Shown in pieces: positions 42,960-52,617 of a stretch of 64,000 bases of DNA (position 1 is its first letter; each line of letters opens with the position of its first letter). Under the pieces are notes generated by a model. That model was not told where the DNA came from. It saw only the letters and a list, made by a program, of their open reading frames with translations, and did not search any database. The stretch covers positions 310,001-374,000 of the forward strand of contig NW_019154047.1 of the NCBI RefSeq assembly GCF_001653235.2. Reading direction: 5' to 3'. This DNA comes from Pochonia chlamydosporia 170 (taxonomy: Eukaryota > Ascomycota > Sordariomycetes > Hypocreales > Clavicipitaceae). Made by a program: the position numbers and the translations under genes.

Positions 42960-43616
42960 GTCGGGAAGGTCACGCTTAAAACGATATTCTTATTGGATAA
43001 AATGGTAGGAAGTAAGGAGGAAGTAACATGGTAGATTTGGCAGGAGGACACAGGAATTTCAACAAAACACACACCCAATCTAGTGCAACATGACTATGGC
43101 TGGTTGCGTGGCCCACCGACTCGCAGCCTTCGGCTGATTGTACCGCCAGCCTTCTAACATGCAAAGGGTGGCGTAGTACTGTATTTTATCCGATAATACC
43201 CCACCAATGGGTTAACCTACGCTTTTGGCACAGAGAGAAAGTTTCGCAAAGTTTCTACACTTTCTTGTAACCGAAAACCCTTCACCATGTCAACAACCTA
43301 AAACCATCGCTTGTCGCGAAGCATCGTCAGCAGAGCATGAGTCAAGCTGACGGCCACAGTGGCAGCACTGACTAGGGTTGGGAGGAAATGCGCCACCCCC
43401 AGACATGGCTAGTCCAGCCAATCAACAATAGCAGTGGTAGTAGTTGCAGGCCTTAATGCCCTGCAAGCCCTAGGTGATTTAAATCACCGACTTCCGCTAG
43501 TGAATATTGCAACTAGTGAATCATATAGCCTGTTGACATGATAGCTACCAATACAACGAATTCCAGTTAAGACAAACACTCGAGATTGAACATTGCTGCC
43601 TTCTTAACTCAACAAA
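42960..43616. other. intergenic, probable promoter of the rhodopsin-domain gene
   Basis: No coding sequence. A short palindrome GGTGATTTAAATCACC lies near 43473-43488, about 130 bp upstream of the next ATG, and could be a regulatory site. Confidence 0.4.
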
Positions 43617-44703
43617 ATGAATGCCTGGCTGGCAGGTTGGTGTGTGGTTAACGCGCTTACCCGTAAGTACTGGGTTGCACTTGTCTGCGTACAGCTAGAT
43701 GAACCTGCCTAATCACAGTGTGCTTTTTTCAGTTCTTATTATTGCTTCTCGGTCTTTGGCACGACACAAAGCTGTGGAAAAATTCCGCTCCGATGACTAC
43801 TTGATGGTTATCTCTGGCGTCAGTATATTCGGCAAGATAACTGTTAATAAGTAATAATCTGTTTCTTGGCAGGTCCTGGTTATCTTTCCACACACGGTCG
43901 CCCAGATCGGGCATTATGTAACCATCGATCAGGCAAAAATAAGCCAAGGTGACTCCGATCACTCTAGTCTAAGACTAACAAGCATAGTACGTTCGTTCTT
44001 CCTGATCCTACCTATCAGAACCTACTGACGATACGAAAGTTCGGTCACCTTCTAATTATTAGTTACTTCCTTGTGTGCTCCACAATAAAAGTTTCCGTGT
44101 GTTATTGCATTCTCCATATTCGTATGTTTCTTCAACCTTTCACCTTCGCATATCTGATATATCTCAGTTCCGCAACCGTTTCGATATCTCCGCCTCTCTG
44201 TTTACCTTCTTGTATATGGTATCATAGGTCTTGGCACCGCGATTTCACTTGTGCACCTCTTCCGGTGCCGTCCTATCCAAAGCAACTTTTCCGATGAAAT
44301 AGACTCGGAATCATGCGTGGATTATGTTACAACTGATATTTGTATGCATAATCCCTTCATTTGCTTAAATCTGAATTAATTAGATAAACAGCTTGGATTT
44401 TGATCAGCGTTGGCTTTGACATCATTCTAATATGTATTCCCCTTTCAATCCTATATCGTGCGAAGCTGCAGCACCACCAGCGTGGGGCATTAATCGTGGT
44501 TTTCACAACAAGTATCCTCGGGACAATTTGCTGGTGAGAATGGCAATCTCTCTTGATCGATATGCTTCTAACGGGTGAGTAGTGCATGCCGACTCTACGT
44601 CTACCTGGGATACAGCGGATCCAAGGGCCTGAATACTCTGCTACGAAACCTCGAGATCTTGTTGTACAGTGTTGGGGCGTCTATGTCCGGTTGGTGGCTC
44701 TGA
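43617..44703 (+). CDS. rhodopsin/PTH11-type integral membrane protein, multi-exon, possibly degenerate
   Basis: ATG at 43617 (ACAAAATG). Clear introns follow: 43663-43732 (GTAAGT ... TTTTTTCAG) and 43819-43872 (GTCAGT ... TTGGCAG). They join ALT to LLIIASRSLARHKAVEKF and DDYLMVISG to VLVIFPHTVAQI. Further pieces in order are KFGHLLIISYFLVCSTIKVS, YGIIGLGTAISLVHLFRCRP, SWILISVGFDIILICIPLSI and QRGALIVVFTTSILGTIC. These are the membrane helices and the F-x-CRP motif of the fungal rhodopsin domain found in PTH11-like receptors. Introns between the later pieces are inferred (for example GTATGC ... AACAG near 44341-44394). The end is short, at a TGA at 44701, and lacks the usual long cytosolic tail. 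A MITE lies 200 bp downstream. Confidence 0.5.
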
Positions 44704-46702
44704 CCATACTAAGTCTGGAAATACTCCTACTGAAATGTAACAGTCATATCAAAGAAGCTCGTATCGCTATTATCACGTAGAACATCAACGAATCCAGCAG
44801 GAGTAACCTTCTCTTTCCGAAGACAGCATAATTCTCTGCACGCCTCCAATGGACTTGTACGGCGGAACGACAGCGACATAGAGTTGATTGAAAGAAGGCC
44901 AGACTTGCGTATTGTGATATAAAGTGCTAAAGTGATATTCATATTCATATTCACATAACACAATCAAGTGTGCTAGAATATACCTTTAGCACTTTAGCAC
45001 CTGTGATATCACTTTAGCACTCTAGCATGTTTTACACCACGAACGGGTTTTTCCATGACCTTAGTAGCCATTAGTCCTAATTTATATCCGATCCACTGCA
45101 TCGCCACTATGAAAGTCGTTATCGATGACTATATACATGCCGCCACCATCAGGAGTCTTCTGAATATGCCTTTCACGCATCCAGTAATCGAATCATTTAA
45201 CGTACTTGGGGGTTCTTCCAGGCCACCCGTTCGTGCATTAGTGACTGCCAGAACAAGTAAATTCTGGGTCGCAATAAGGGATTTTCGGGTGATGCGCCGG
45301 ATCTGGTGATCTGCCGGATTACCTCCACTCTGCACACCGCTTTTTAATCAACAATCACTCAACAACCATGGAGCCGATTGATGAAGCTCTTGAATTCCTG
45401 AAATCTGCAGACAAAATTAATTATGCTAAGACAGCACGACGTTTCGATTGCGATGAGACTACGCTGCGGCGCCGGAATCAAGGCAAACAGAGGTCAAGAC
45501 GGGATGCTGACAGATTGTATAAGTCATGTCTATCAAAACAACAAGAACGAGATCTTATTGCCTATATTCACAAGCTTTCATCGCGTGGCATCCCCCCCAC
45601 GCTATCAATGGTAAAGAACTTTGCGCAGGATATCGCGAAAATTAAGGTCGGAAAGGACTGGCCGTACAGCTTCGTTCGACGCAATCGTAATGAGCTTGGT
45701 TGCATCTGGTTCGACGGGCTAGACGCCGCGCGAAAGAGAGCCGATAATGCTTCTAGGTATAAGGATTATTTTGAGCTTGTAAGTCAACGTGCAACGCTCC
45801 CCATTCGCGGCTGATGGTAGAAGATCCGCACGAAAATCGAGAAATACAACATTCTGCCTTGCAACACATATAACGTGGACGAAAAGGGGTTTCTCTTGGG
45901 CGTGATTAATAGGACAAAGAGAGTATTTTCCCTAAGTGTCAAAAAGCAGGGTAAATTACTCGGCGCATCCCAAGATGGCAATCGATCCTGGATTACCTTC
46001 CTGGCATGCGTCTGCCAGGATATGACATCGCTGCCGCCATTTCTCATCTACCAAGGCAAGCCAGGGCAAGTCCAAGATTCTTGGCTTGCAGAATTTGACC
46101 CAGAGCATCAATCGGCTTTCTTTACAACCTCGGAGACGGGGTGGACAAATCACGAACTTGGGAAAGAGTGGCCGATAGGCGTTTTCGACCGCTTTACCAA
46201 GGCGAAAGCCCGCAACGGTCGTGATTATCGTCTCCTTATTACCGATGGCCACTCCAGCCATGTTAATATGGACTTTCTAGAGTGGTGTGACCAACACAGG
46301 ATTATTATTGCGGTGTTCCCTCCCCATTCCACACATCGGTTGCAGCCCTTGGATGTGTCGCTGTTCAGCCCTCTGTCAACCGCATACTCAAATCAGCTTA
46401 TCCAGTGGACGGCAAAAACACAAGGCCTTATTAATCTATCAAAGCGCGAGTTCTGGACTTTGTTTTGGAGCGCATTTGAAACTTCCTTCTCTGCCGAGAA
46501 CATTGCGAGTGGGTGGAAACGCACTGGTCTCTTGCCATTTGACCCAGAAGTCATTTTATCCCAGATCACCGACAAAGAAGAAGACAATTCAGATACAGGT
46601 GGAGACTCTGCAGAGTCATTGGCCCTCCAACAACCTACTGCTCGAGATTTACGCCGACTTGTAGACAAAGTTGTTGATACGTCCGCTGCAGATAGGGGCC
46701 GC

Positions 46703-49700
46703 CAGAGACCCAATCAACTAAATCAACTACACGGCATCTGTCAATTTAGAGTAAGTGTAGATTAGTAATGAAACTTTGAATGTAGTGTATCAACGGACAC
46801 CTCAAATGTAGTTGATTTAAGTGTAGTTGACTTCAGTGGATGGAGGTTTGTGGCGGCATCATCCAGAGTCGCGGCGTAGTGGGGCAGCGCATGATGGCAC
46901 TAAGTTAACGCGTCTACACGTCCACGCGCTTGCTCATACCTCTTTCCTCTTCATCTTGGTTTTCGTGCAATATAGTGGCATTATCTCTTGAGTTGATCTC
47001 ATCGCGCCCGTGTCAGGGTTGGCCACAGTGACGCTAACCATCCCCTCGCATTAAAAAGTGTCAGAGACGACATATTCTAACAAATACCTCCCTCTTAGAA
47101 GGAGGTGATGTCCACTTTTGCTGGCTGGTACAACAAGTAGGGCTTCCCGAGGCTCCTCTGGTGCGAATCTACCTTCGGCTGCTCCCGTCCCCTTCCCTTC
47201 ATTCACTCTTGTAGCACTCGAATCGCCTCTTCAATGGCCAGCTGTTTTCGCCGCGGCAGCGAGCCACGATAGCTCCCGTCTTCTGAACTCATCATCATTA
47301 AGATGGATGCCCTCGAGCTCTTTCTTCTCCTCTATGATCGAGAGAAATAACGGATCTAGGTCGTTGATAATGCCTGCCCGAAACCACGACCTCAATACCT
47401 GACACATCCCAACTGTTTGCGCCTGAAGATTGCACCGTTGGGGAACAACCATCTGCCCTGCTGCCGAGAACATCCTCTCACATTCTGCAGACATTGATTG
47501 TATTGTGACAAAGTCGAGGGCCATTCGGGAGAGACGAGGGTATTGCAGGCGCTTCTCATGCCAATACGCTATCGGATCTCGCACAGTCTTGTCAGTGCTC
47601 TCATGGCTCGATTGCCATCGTTCGTATTCGTCGCCAATCGTGTCGTCGTCCAGTAGAGGCTCTGTCTGTATGGAGTCGATACGGGACTGTTCGCAATGCT
47701 CTTCGAAGGCATTGTAGTATTGCTTCTGTCGTTTTGCAACAGGCTCGTCATTTGAGGCCACCACAATATGGAAATCTCGATAGGACTCGTCCCACACTTC
47801 TTGAACTATCCTTTTTGCAGATCTGATCCAGTCGGGCTTATGTACCCAGGCCTGCTCGAACCATCCCCATCTGTATGCCGGGTGGAGTGCGAGGGCGGTA
47901 TAATATATCGGTGTTGTGTCGAGAATAGTGTAATACTTGTCTAATTTCTCCCAGGCCATATTTATGCCGATCCTGAACTGTTCGGGGTCAGGAAAATCTT
48001 TTGCCATCGCCTTATATTTTTCGAGCTTGCCAAGCAGGAATTCAAACCCATTGATCACATCCCAAACGTTTCCATATGAACCAGTATAACCCCTCTTGCG
48101 TTTCCTGATTAAACCGTCGCCTTCTAGAGTCTTGACTGCATCTTCATAGTATCCAAGGATCGTCGCGAAGTGTTGAAGTACAGACCAATCGTTGGCCGTA
48201 AGTTGGTTCTCGTCTCTAAGGATTCGAGGCCGGACAGCCGACTTTTTCAACTGGCCAGTTCTTTTTGATGTATTCTCCTCCTCCCATTGGATTCGGAACT
48301 TCGCGACTAGCAGTTCGAAGTACCTTCGAAGTCTCAAGGCGCGGCGGATCATATAGAGCTGGGAAAGCCAGCGCGTATCGTTATCTAGCACTACCGAGAC
48401 GGGGCTTTTTGACCGTATTTTCGGATCGTCCGACATGGATATGTCGTACTCTTGAAGTTCTTTCAACAGGTATGTCAGTCTGTCCGATCGATCAACATCC
48501 ACGACGAAATTATGGAGCTTCCCAACCGGCCCTTTCTGTCGCCAAAGTTCGTATTCGGCTTCAGACAGCGCTTCTGCACCAGAAAGTTGTTCTTCGAACG
48601 CGTCTGTATCCTTCCCGAACAGTAGTGCCTTCGCAGACAGATTGACTATATGGCCGAAGCAGCGGCCTCGCCTTCGAGCGCCATTGAAGCCGAGCTTTTT
48701 GCCAATAGCCTCAAGTGCTGTGTCGTTGTTCTCGGCATTGTCAAGGGTAAAATACCCAATATTCTCCTCGATGCCAAAAGCCTCGATGGTATAAAGGACT
48801 TCTGTTGCAATGTTGTTCCCCGAATGTCTGCGGACTTCGGGGACCCCCAGAGCGACCTTGTGGGGCTTGCTATTCTCGTCCCTGAAGAAGCACACGATAC
48901 CGTATAACGAGTGTCGATTCCGCGCCCTCCATCCGTCAAAGCTGACGTGTATTAAGCCGGGGCTCTTTCGCAGGGCTTCAATGACGCGCGCCTTGTGCTT
49001 TTTAAATTCGGAGTTGATGAGCGCGCGAACTGTGGTATCAGAGATGTTGGCGTTCGTGATCTTGACTGCAGGGTTAAGGTATTCGAAGATATCCCGGAGT
49101 CTCTCATGTTCAACAACACTAAAGGGCTGATTCGTGTCGACTATCCACTCGATCAGGAGACGTTGAAAGTGATTTCGATTAAATCCGCGTATCATAGAGT
49201 TGGCAATCGCCTGTTCTCGAGGTCTTAAAGGGTCGAGCTTCCATATATCCACAATCGATCTTGGCCTCTTGCTCCCTGGCTTCTCCTCGGCTTTCTTTTG
49301 CAAGCCGGACTTTGTCTTGTTATCTGGTGCAGATATTCCGTGATCCTTGTATAAGTGATTCAGCGCATTCTGAAGGCCAATAGCAACGAAATTCTTAGGT
49401 CTGGGGTCGTTCTTCTGAATACACGGCTTGCAGACCCATCTGCGCTCGTCGTCATGTTGTATGTCGTATCCATATTCCCAAGCCCATGAGTAGTTGTCTT
49501 TGCTTCTTTCTGACCATACCCAACCCGGAAAATGTCCCCAAAGACGCGTATCGTACTTATCAGGAGTGGGCAATGTCGTCGGCGGCGGGGAGAACGGCGT
49601 CAATGAGCTCTCGGCAGAAGAAGCAGGCGTGGAAGGCACTGGGAGTTCGAAGTCAATTGGGACATCATCGATAGAAATTGGGGACGATTCTAGGAATTCC

Positions 49701-50474
49701 GAAGCGCTCATGGTCATAGTAAACATAAAGACATAATGTGAAAGTGTCACGGACTAACTCGTTGCCGTGCACCTGGGTTGATGGCAATGCTGATAACGCC
49801 ACCAAATGAGGGTCTCACAACCAGCCCCTGAGCATTGACTGCCCAGTTAACCACCATAGTAGAGAGTCCACCCCTCGAGAACGTCTGCTCTCTCTTTTTT
49901 GTTAGCTGAATGAGCCGCGTGTCCCCTTACGGAACTTACTGGGGCCGACCGGCGACCCCTTACAGAAAAGAAGCGATGATACTTGTTGTAGATGGCCAGA
50001 AATAGGTGTTATGTGATGATCAAGCAGGTGCTAGCTAGCAGGAAGATATTTCAATAAACTAGGCATCAGCCATCGTTCCGCTACACGGCATTCAAAACAT
50101 GGCAATACGGTTCCAAGATGGGTAAAAAGATGCCGAAGTCAATCAACCAAGGATCAACAGACGCACGACGCAGTAGCGGAGGCTCTACCTTAAGGCACTT
50201 TGGTTAGAATACAAATTACGGATGTAGAATAGGGGGAGGAAGCTGACTTGTCGTCTCGCCCGCAGCCGAACCTACCCTGAAGCTAAGTTCGAGATCAAAT
50301 GTGCAGCCCTTTAACCATCAACAGTTACACTGAAATCAACTAAATCCACGTACACGAGAGGCCCAAATTTAGTTTAATTGATTAGTCAGGATTGTCCTGA
50401 TTTAGTTGATTTAGTTGAGTGTAATACACTAAGTTGATCAACCAGTGTAAGTCGTGTAGTTGATTGGGTCTCTG
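46703..50474 (-). mobile_element. hAT-3: complete hAT element, 3772 bp, with perfect 8-bp target duplication
   Basis: Inverted termini CAGAGACCCAATCAACTA at 46703 and its complement at 50474. The duplication GGGGCCGC lies on both sides (46695-46702 and 50475-50482). GTAGTTGATTTAGTTGA-like repeats lie near both ends. It encodes one intact transposase on the minus strand. Perfect duplication and open frame suggest a recent, possibly active copy. Confidence 0.92.
47231..49711 (-). CDS. hAT-3 transposase, intact (826-839 aa)
   Basis: One uninterrupted frame. ATGs lie at 49750 and 49711 among others; 49711 (MSASEFLESSP) is chosen as the most protein-like start. A zinc finger of BED type is at CKPCIQKNDPRPKNF ... 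NHLYKDH. The hAT catalytic residues are visible: the first Asp in GLIHVSFDGWRARNRHSLYG, the second Asp in GYFTLDNAENNDTALEAIG, and the Glu in SMSAECERMFSAAGQMVVP. A helical insertion domain lies between. The C-terminal dimerisation region has YPRLSRMALDFVTIQ and VGMCQVLRSW. No stop or frameshift is seen. It would cut and paste hAT-3 and possibly mobilise MITEs with matching ends, though none in this window shares its CAGAGACCC terminus. Confidence 0.92.
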   Translation of the reverse strand: MSASEFLESSPISIDDVPIDFELPVPSTPASSAESSLTPFSPPPTTLPTPDKYDTRLWGHFPGWVWSERSKDNYSWAWEYGYDIQHDDERRWVCKPCIQKNDPRPKNFVAIGLQNALNHLYKDHGISAPDNKTKSGLQKKAEEKPGSKRPRSIVDIWKLDPLRPREQAIANSMIRGFNRNHFQRLLIEWIVDTNQPFSVVEHERLRDIFEYLNPAVKITNANISDTTVRALINSEFKKHKARVIEALRKSPGLIHVSFDGWRARNRHSLYGIVCFFRDENSKPHKVALGVPEVRRHSGNNIATEVLYTIEAFGIEENIGYFTLDNAENNDTALEAIGKKLGFNGARRRGRCFGHIVNLSAKALLFGKDTDAFEEQLSGAEALSEAEYELWRQKGPVGKLHNFVVDVDRSDRLTYLLKELQEYDISMSDDPKIRSKSPVSVVLDNDTRWLSQLYMIRRALRLRRYFELLVAKFRIQWEEENTSKRTGQLKKSAVRPRILRDENQLTANDWSVLQHFATILGYYEDAVKTLEGDGLIRKRKRGYTGSYGNVWDVINGFEFLLGKLEKYKAMAKDFPDPEQFRIGINMAWEKLDKYYTILDTTPIYYTALALHPAYRWGWFEQAWVHKPDWIRSAKRIVQEVWDESYRDFHIVVASNDEPVAKRQKQYYNAFEEHCEQSRIDSIQTEPLLDDDTIGDEYERWQSSHESTDKTVRDPIAYWHEKRLQYPRLSRMALDFVTIQSMSAECERMFSAAGQMVVPQRCNLQAQTVGMCQVLRSWFRAGIINDLDPLFLSIIEEKKELEGIHLNDDEFRRRELSWLAAAAKTAGH

Positions 50475-51456
50475 GGGGCCGCAATAGCCGAAAGCTGAAG
50501 AGCACTCTCGAAAGCCTTCAATCCGAGGTTGACCTGCTTCGATATGAGAACCAAGGACTCCGTGAGACAATTATTCAGGAGAAGAAGCGCAGGCAGCGCG
50601 ATAAAGCCTTGAAAGATCTACTTTTTGATCGAACAGATCCTAACGCAGCCCAGGTGTTTAGCCCAGCGAAAGTCGCACAAGCTCGCGTAAAGAAGGCAGA
50701 AATAGACGCACAACGGAAAGAGGAGGCACTAAAGAAGGAAGCCCAAAAGGTTCAGCGGCAGAAGAAGGCAGCAGAGCAGAAAGCTCTAGCCCTAGAGAGA
50801 AGGAGGCAACGTGAGGCAGAAACAGAGAGGAAACGGCAGGCAAAAGAAGCCAGACAACAAGAGAGGGAGGAAAATCGGCAGATCCGACGAGATCTCGAGC
50901 GCCAGAATCTAGAAATAGCACATAAAATGGAACATGAAGGACAGCCGGCTTTGGACGGTCGCGAAAAAAGTGCGGATGTTGAGGATGAAATAATCGTCGC
51001 TCTTCCACCTACACGGGAGCCACCGGCAGCATGGAAGACGCCAGATCCACCGAGACAAAATGCGAAACTGAAGGCAATAGCCACTCCAAACCGCACTGCT
51101 AGCCCAAAAAAGCCATTTCTCGTTGTTGAGAATGATCGGGAGATGGTGGTGGCATTTCGGGACTCTAGGAGGCCGCAGCGCAATAGCAAGCGGCCGCGAT
51201 GGCTCGAGGACTATGAAATAGAATGATACGCATCTAGCAGCAGAATTTTCATTATATGCTTGATTTTGGATGATTTAGGATCACGATTGTGGACTTGTTG
51301 TCAGTTAATGCCTGGAGTGCAAGCGGGAGTAAATCCGGCAGATCACCAGATCCGGCGCATCACCCGAAAATCCCTTATCACGTGCGTATCACTTTAGCAC
51401 TTTAGCACGATGTGATATCACTTTAGCATATCACAATACGCAAGTCTGAAGAAGGT

Positions 51457-52617
51457 AAATTTTGAAAGGAGCATCGAACCCTGTATCGCGGCCGTTGAAG
51501 AGTAAGATCGTTTGGGAACAAAATGACTCTGAGAAGAATTGACCATCGGCCTGGAGAGTCTCACAATGAGAATGCGTGATCAAAACAGCAAAGATGGGCT
51601 ATGAGTCTAGAGCAGGTAACATTAATTAGCTACAAGTGAAGCTTGATAGCCTGAACTTAGAATTCAAGGCGACGGTAATAGCTGGCAGTGACAAACCTTG
51701 AACCCAATGGATTGTCAACGCAAATGGTTAATCATTGGAAGCTGTACACGTTTATACTCCACCCCATTCGTCTGAAAATACGACGATGTTTTGTGCACGT
51801 CCATGACCTCAAGTACATTAGCTGCTGTCTGTGCCTCGACGATTCAAGATAAGGGTGGTGAATGTTCAGCGGTCCCGTCGGATCGAGGTGGGAGAACTTA
51901 CTTGGATACCATCGTTAGTGAGAAATGCAGTTTCAACTTCGTTGTCAGGAAGTAAACTAGTAATAACGCAAATAGAGCCGTTAGAGATACCCTTGTCGCT
52001 CAACTTGAGTTTGCCATTGAATTCGGGGCGATATCGTTCATAATGACTCTCCTATTTCAATGCAAGCTACCAGAGCCATGGAATGTTTTAGGCGAGCAAT
52101 GCATACAGCCTGTAAGTGTGCTGATAATTACTTTGATAGCATACACATGTAGTTATCTGACTTTTACTGTTTCTCCTTCTAGGTATCGTTTTGGACATAC
52201 TTGAATATAGTCAATATCGTGACAGACCTTGCCATTGTGGCCGTCATGATTGATATGTTCAGAAACATCCAAACCTCTATATTCAGGAGATCGTTGGCTA
52301 TCGGTGTGTTTGGTAGCCATGTTTTGTAAGCTTATTATGGACAAACTCATATTACATTTGTTATACACATGGGAAGTATACTGATGACGGTTTGCTCGTA
52401 TTACCCCTGCAAGTTCTTGCCACATCTATTACTTCAATCCAGCTATCCACTCAACAGACCACACGTTTGACATGTGGCCGCCTACCATTATCATGCGAGT
52501 CATTTTATGCATGAGTATTGTCACACTTGCATGCCTAATCTGAAACCGTTTCTTGACAGTGTTGAGTCCCGACAGATGCACACCGGTGACTTGCGATAAA
52601 CAAGATCAAGGAACGGT
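51457..52617. other. intergenic, 3' side of the kexin gene
   Basis: No recognisable gene. The last part may be the kexin 3' UTR or missing C-terminal codons, given the assembly gap nearby. Confidence 0.4.

Larger units (their letters stand above)
45368..51226 (+). pseudogene. pogo-1 transposase, split by the hAT-3 insertion but otherwise open
   Basis: The first block is 45368-45778, followed by a 42-nt intron with perfect GTAAGT ... TAG sites (45779-45820) that removes two stops. The second block is 45821-46702 and the third 50483-51226; together they give about 678 aa. It has an N-terminal HTH of psq type (YAKTARRFDCDETTLRRR), then a second helical DNA-binding region (CENP-B like). The catalytic aspartates are in NVDEKGF, LLITDGHSSHVN and HRLQPLDVSLFSPL. 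The C-terminus is a long charged coiled coil (KKEAQKVQRQKKAAEQKALA). Across the hAT-3 duplication the frames join without loss (ADRGR to NSRKLK). The only visible lesion is the insertion. Precise excision would return an open frame; an imprecise one would not. Confidence 0.85.
45277..51375 (+). mobile_element. pogo-1: pogo/Fot1-type element, itself interrupted by hAT-3
   Basis: Terminal inverted repeats of at least 44 bp, identical at both ends, begin AGGGATTTTCGGGTGATGCG and end ...CTGCCGGATT (45277-45320 and 51375 back). The flanking duplication is TA (45275-45276 and 51376-51377). Without the hAT-3 insertion and its duplication the element is about 2.3 kb. Identical termini suggest little time since insertion. 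Confidence 0.9.
44900..51448. mobile_element. outermost of three nested elements: hAT MITE (about 450 bp of its own sequence)
   Basis: Termini are CAGACTTGCGTATTGTGATA at 44900 and its complement at 51448. The flanks are AAGAAGGC (44892-44899) and AAGAAGGT (51449-51456), 7 of 8 matching. Subterminal repeats are based on TATCACTTTAGCACTTTAGCA in both halves. Its own DNA is 44900-45276 and 51376-51448; the rest is the pogo insertion. The first nine bases equal those of the hAT-1 family, but the repeat motif differs. Confidence 0.85.

Noticed and set aside
42512..42967. Target duplication for the ATCTATCTAC MITE
   Set aside because: Flanks were compared with several boundary shifts and no 8-bp match was found.
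45812..45820. TGA and TAG in the pogo-1 transposase as inactivating stops
   Set aside because: Both fall inside a 42-nt segment with GTAAGT and TAG ends, and its removal restores the conserved YFEL-KIRTKIEKYN reading.
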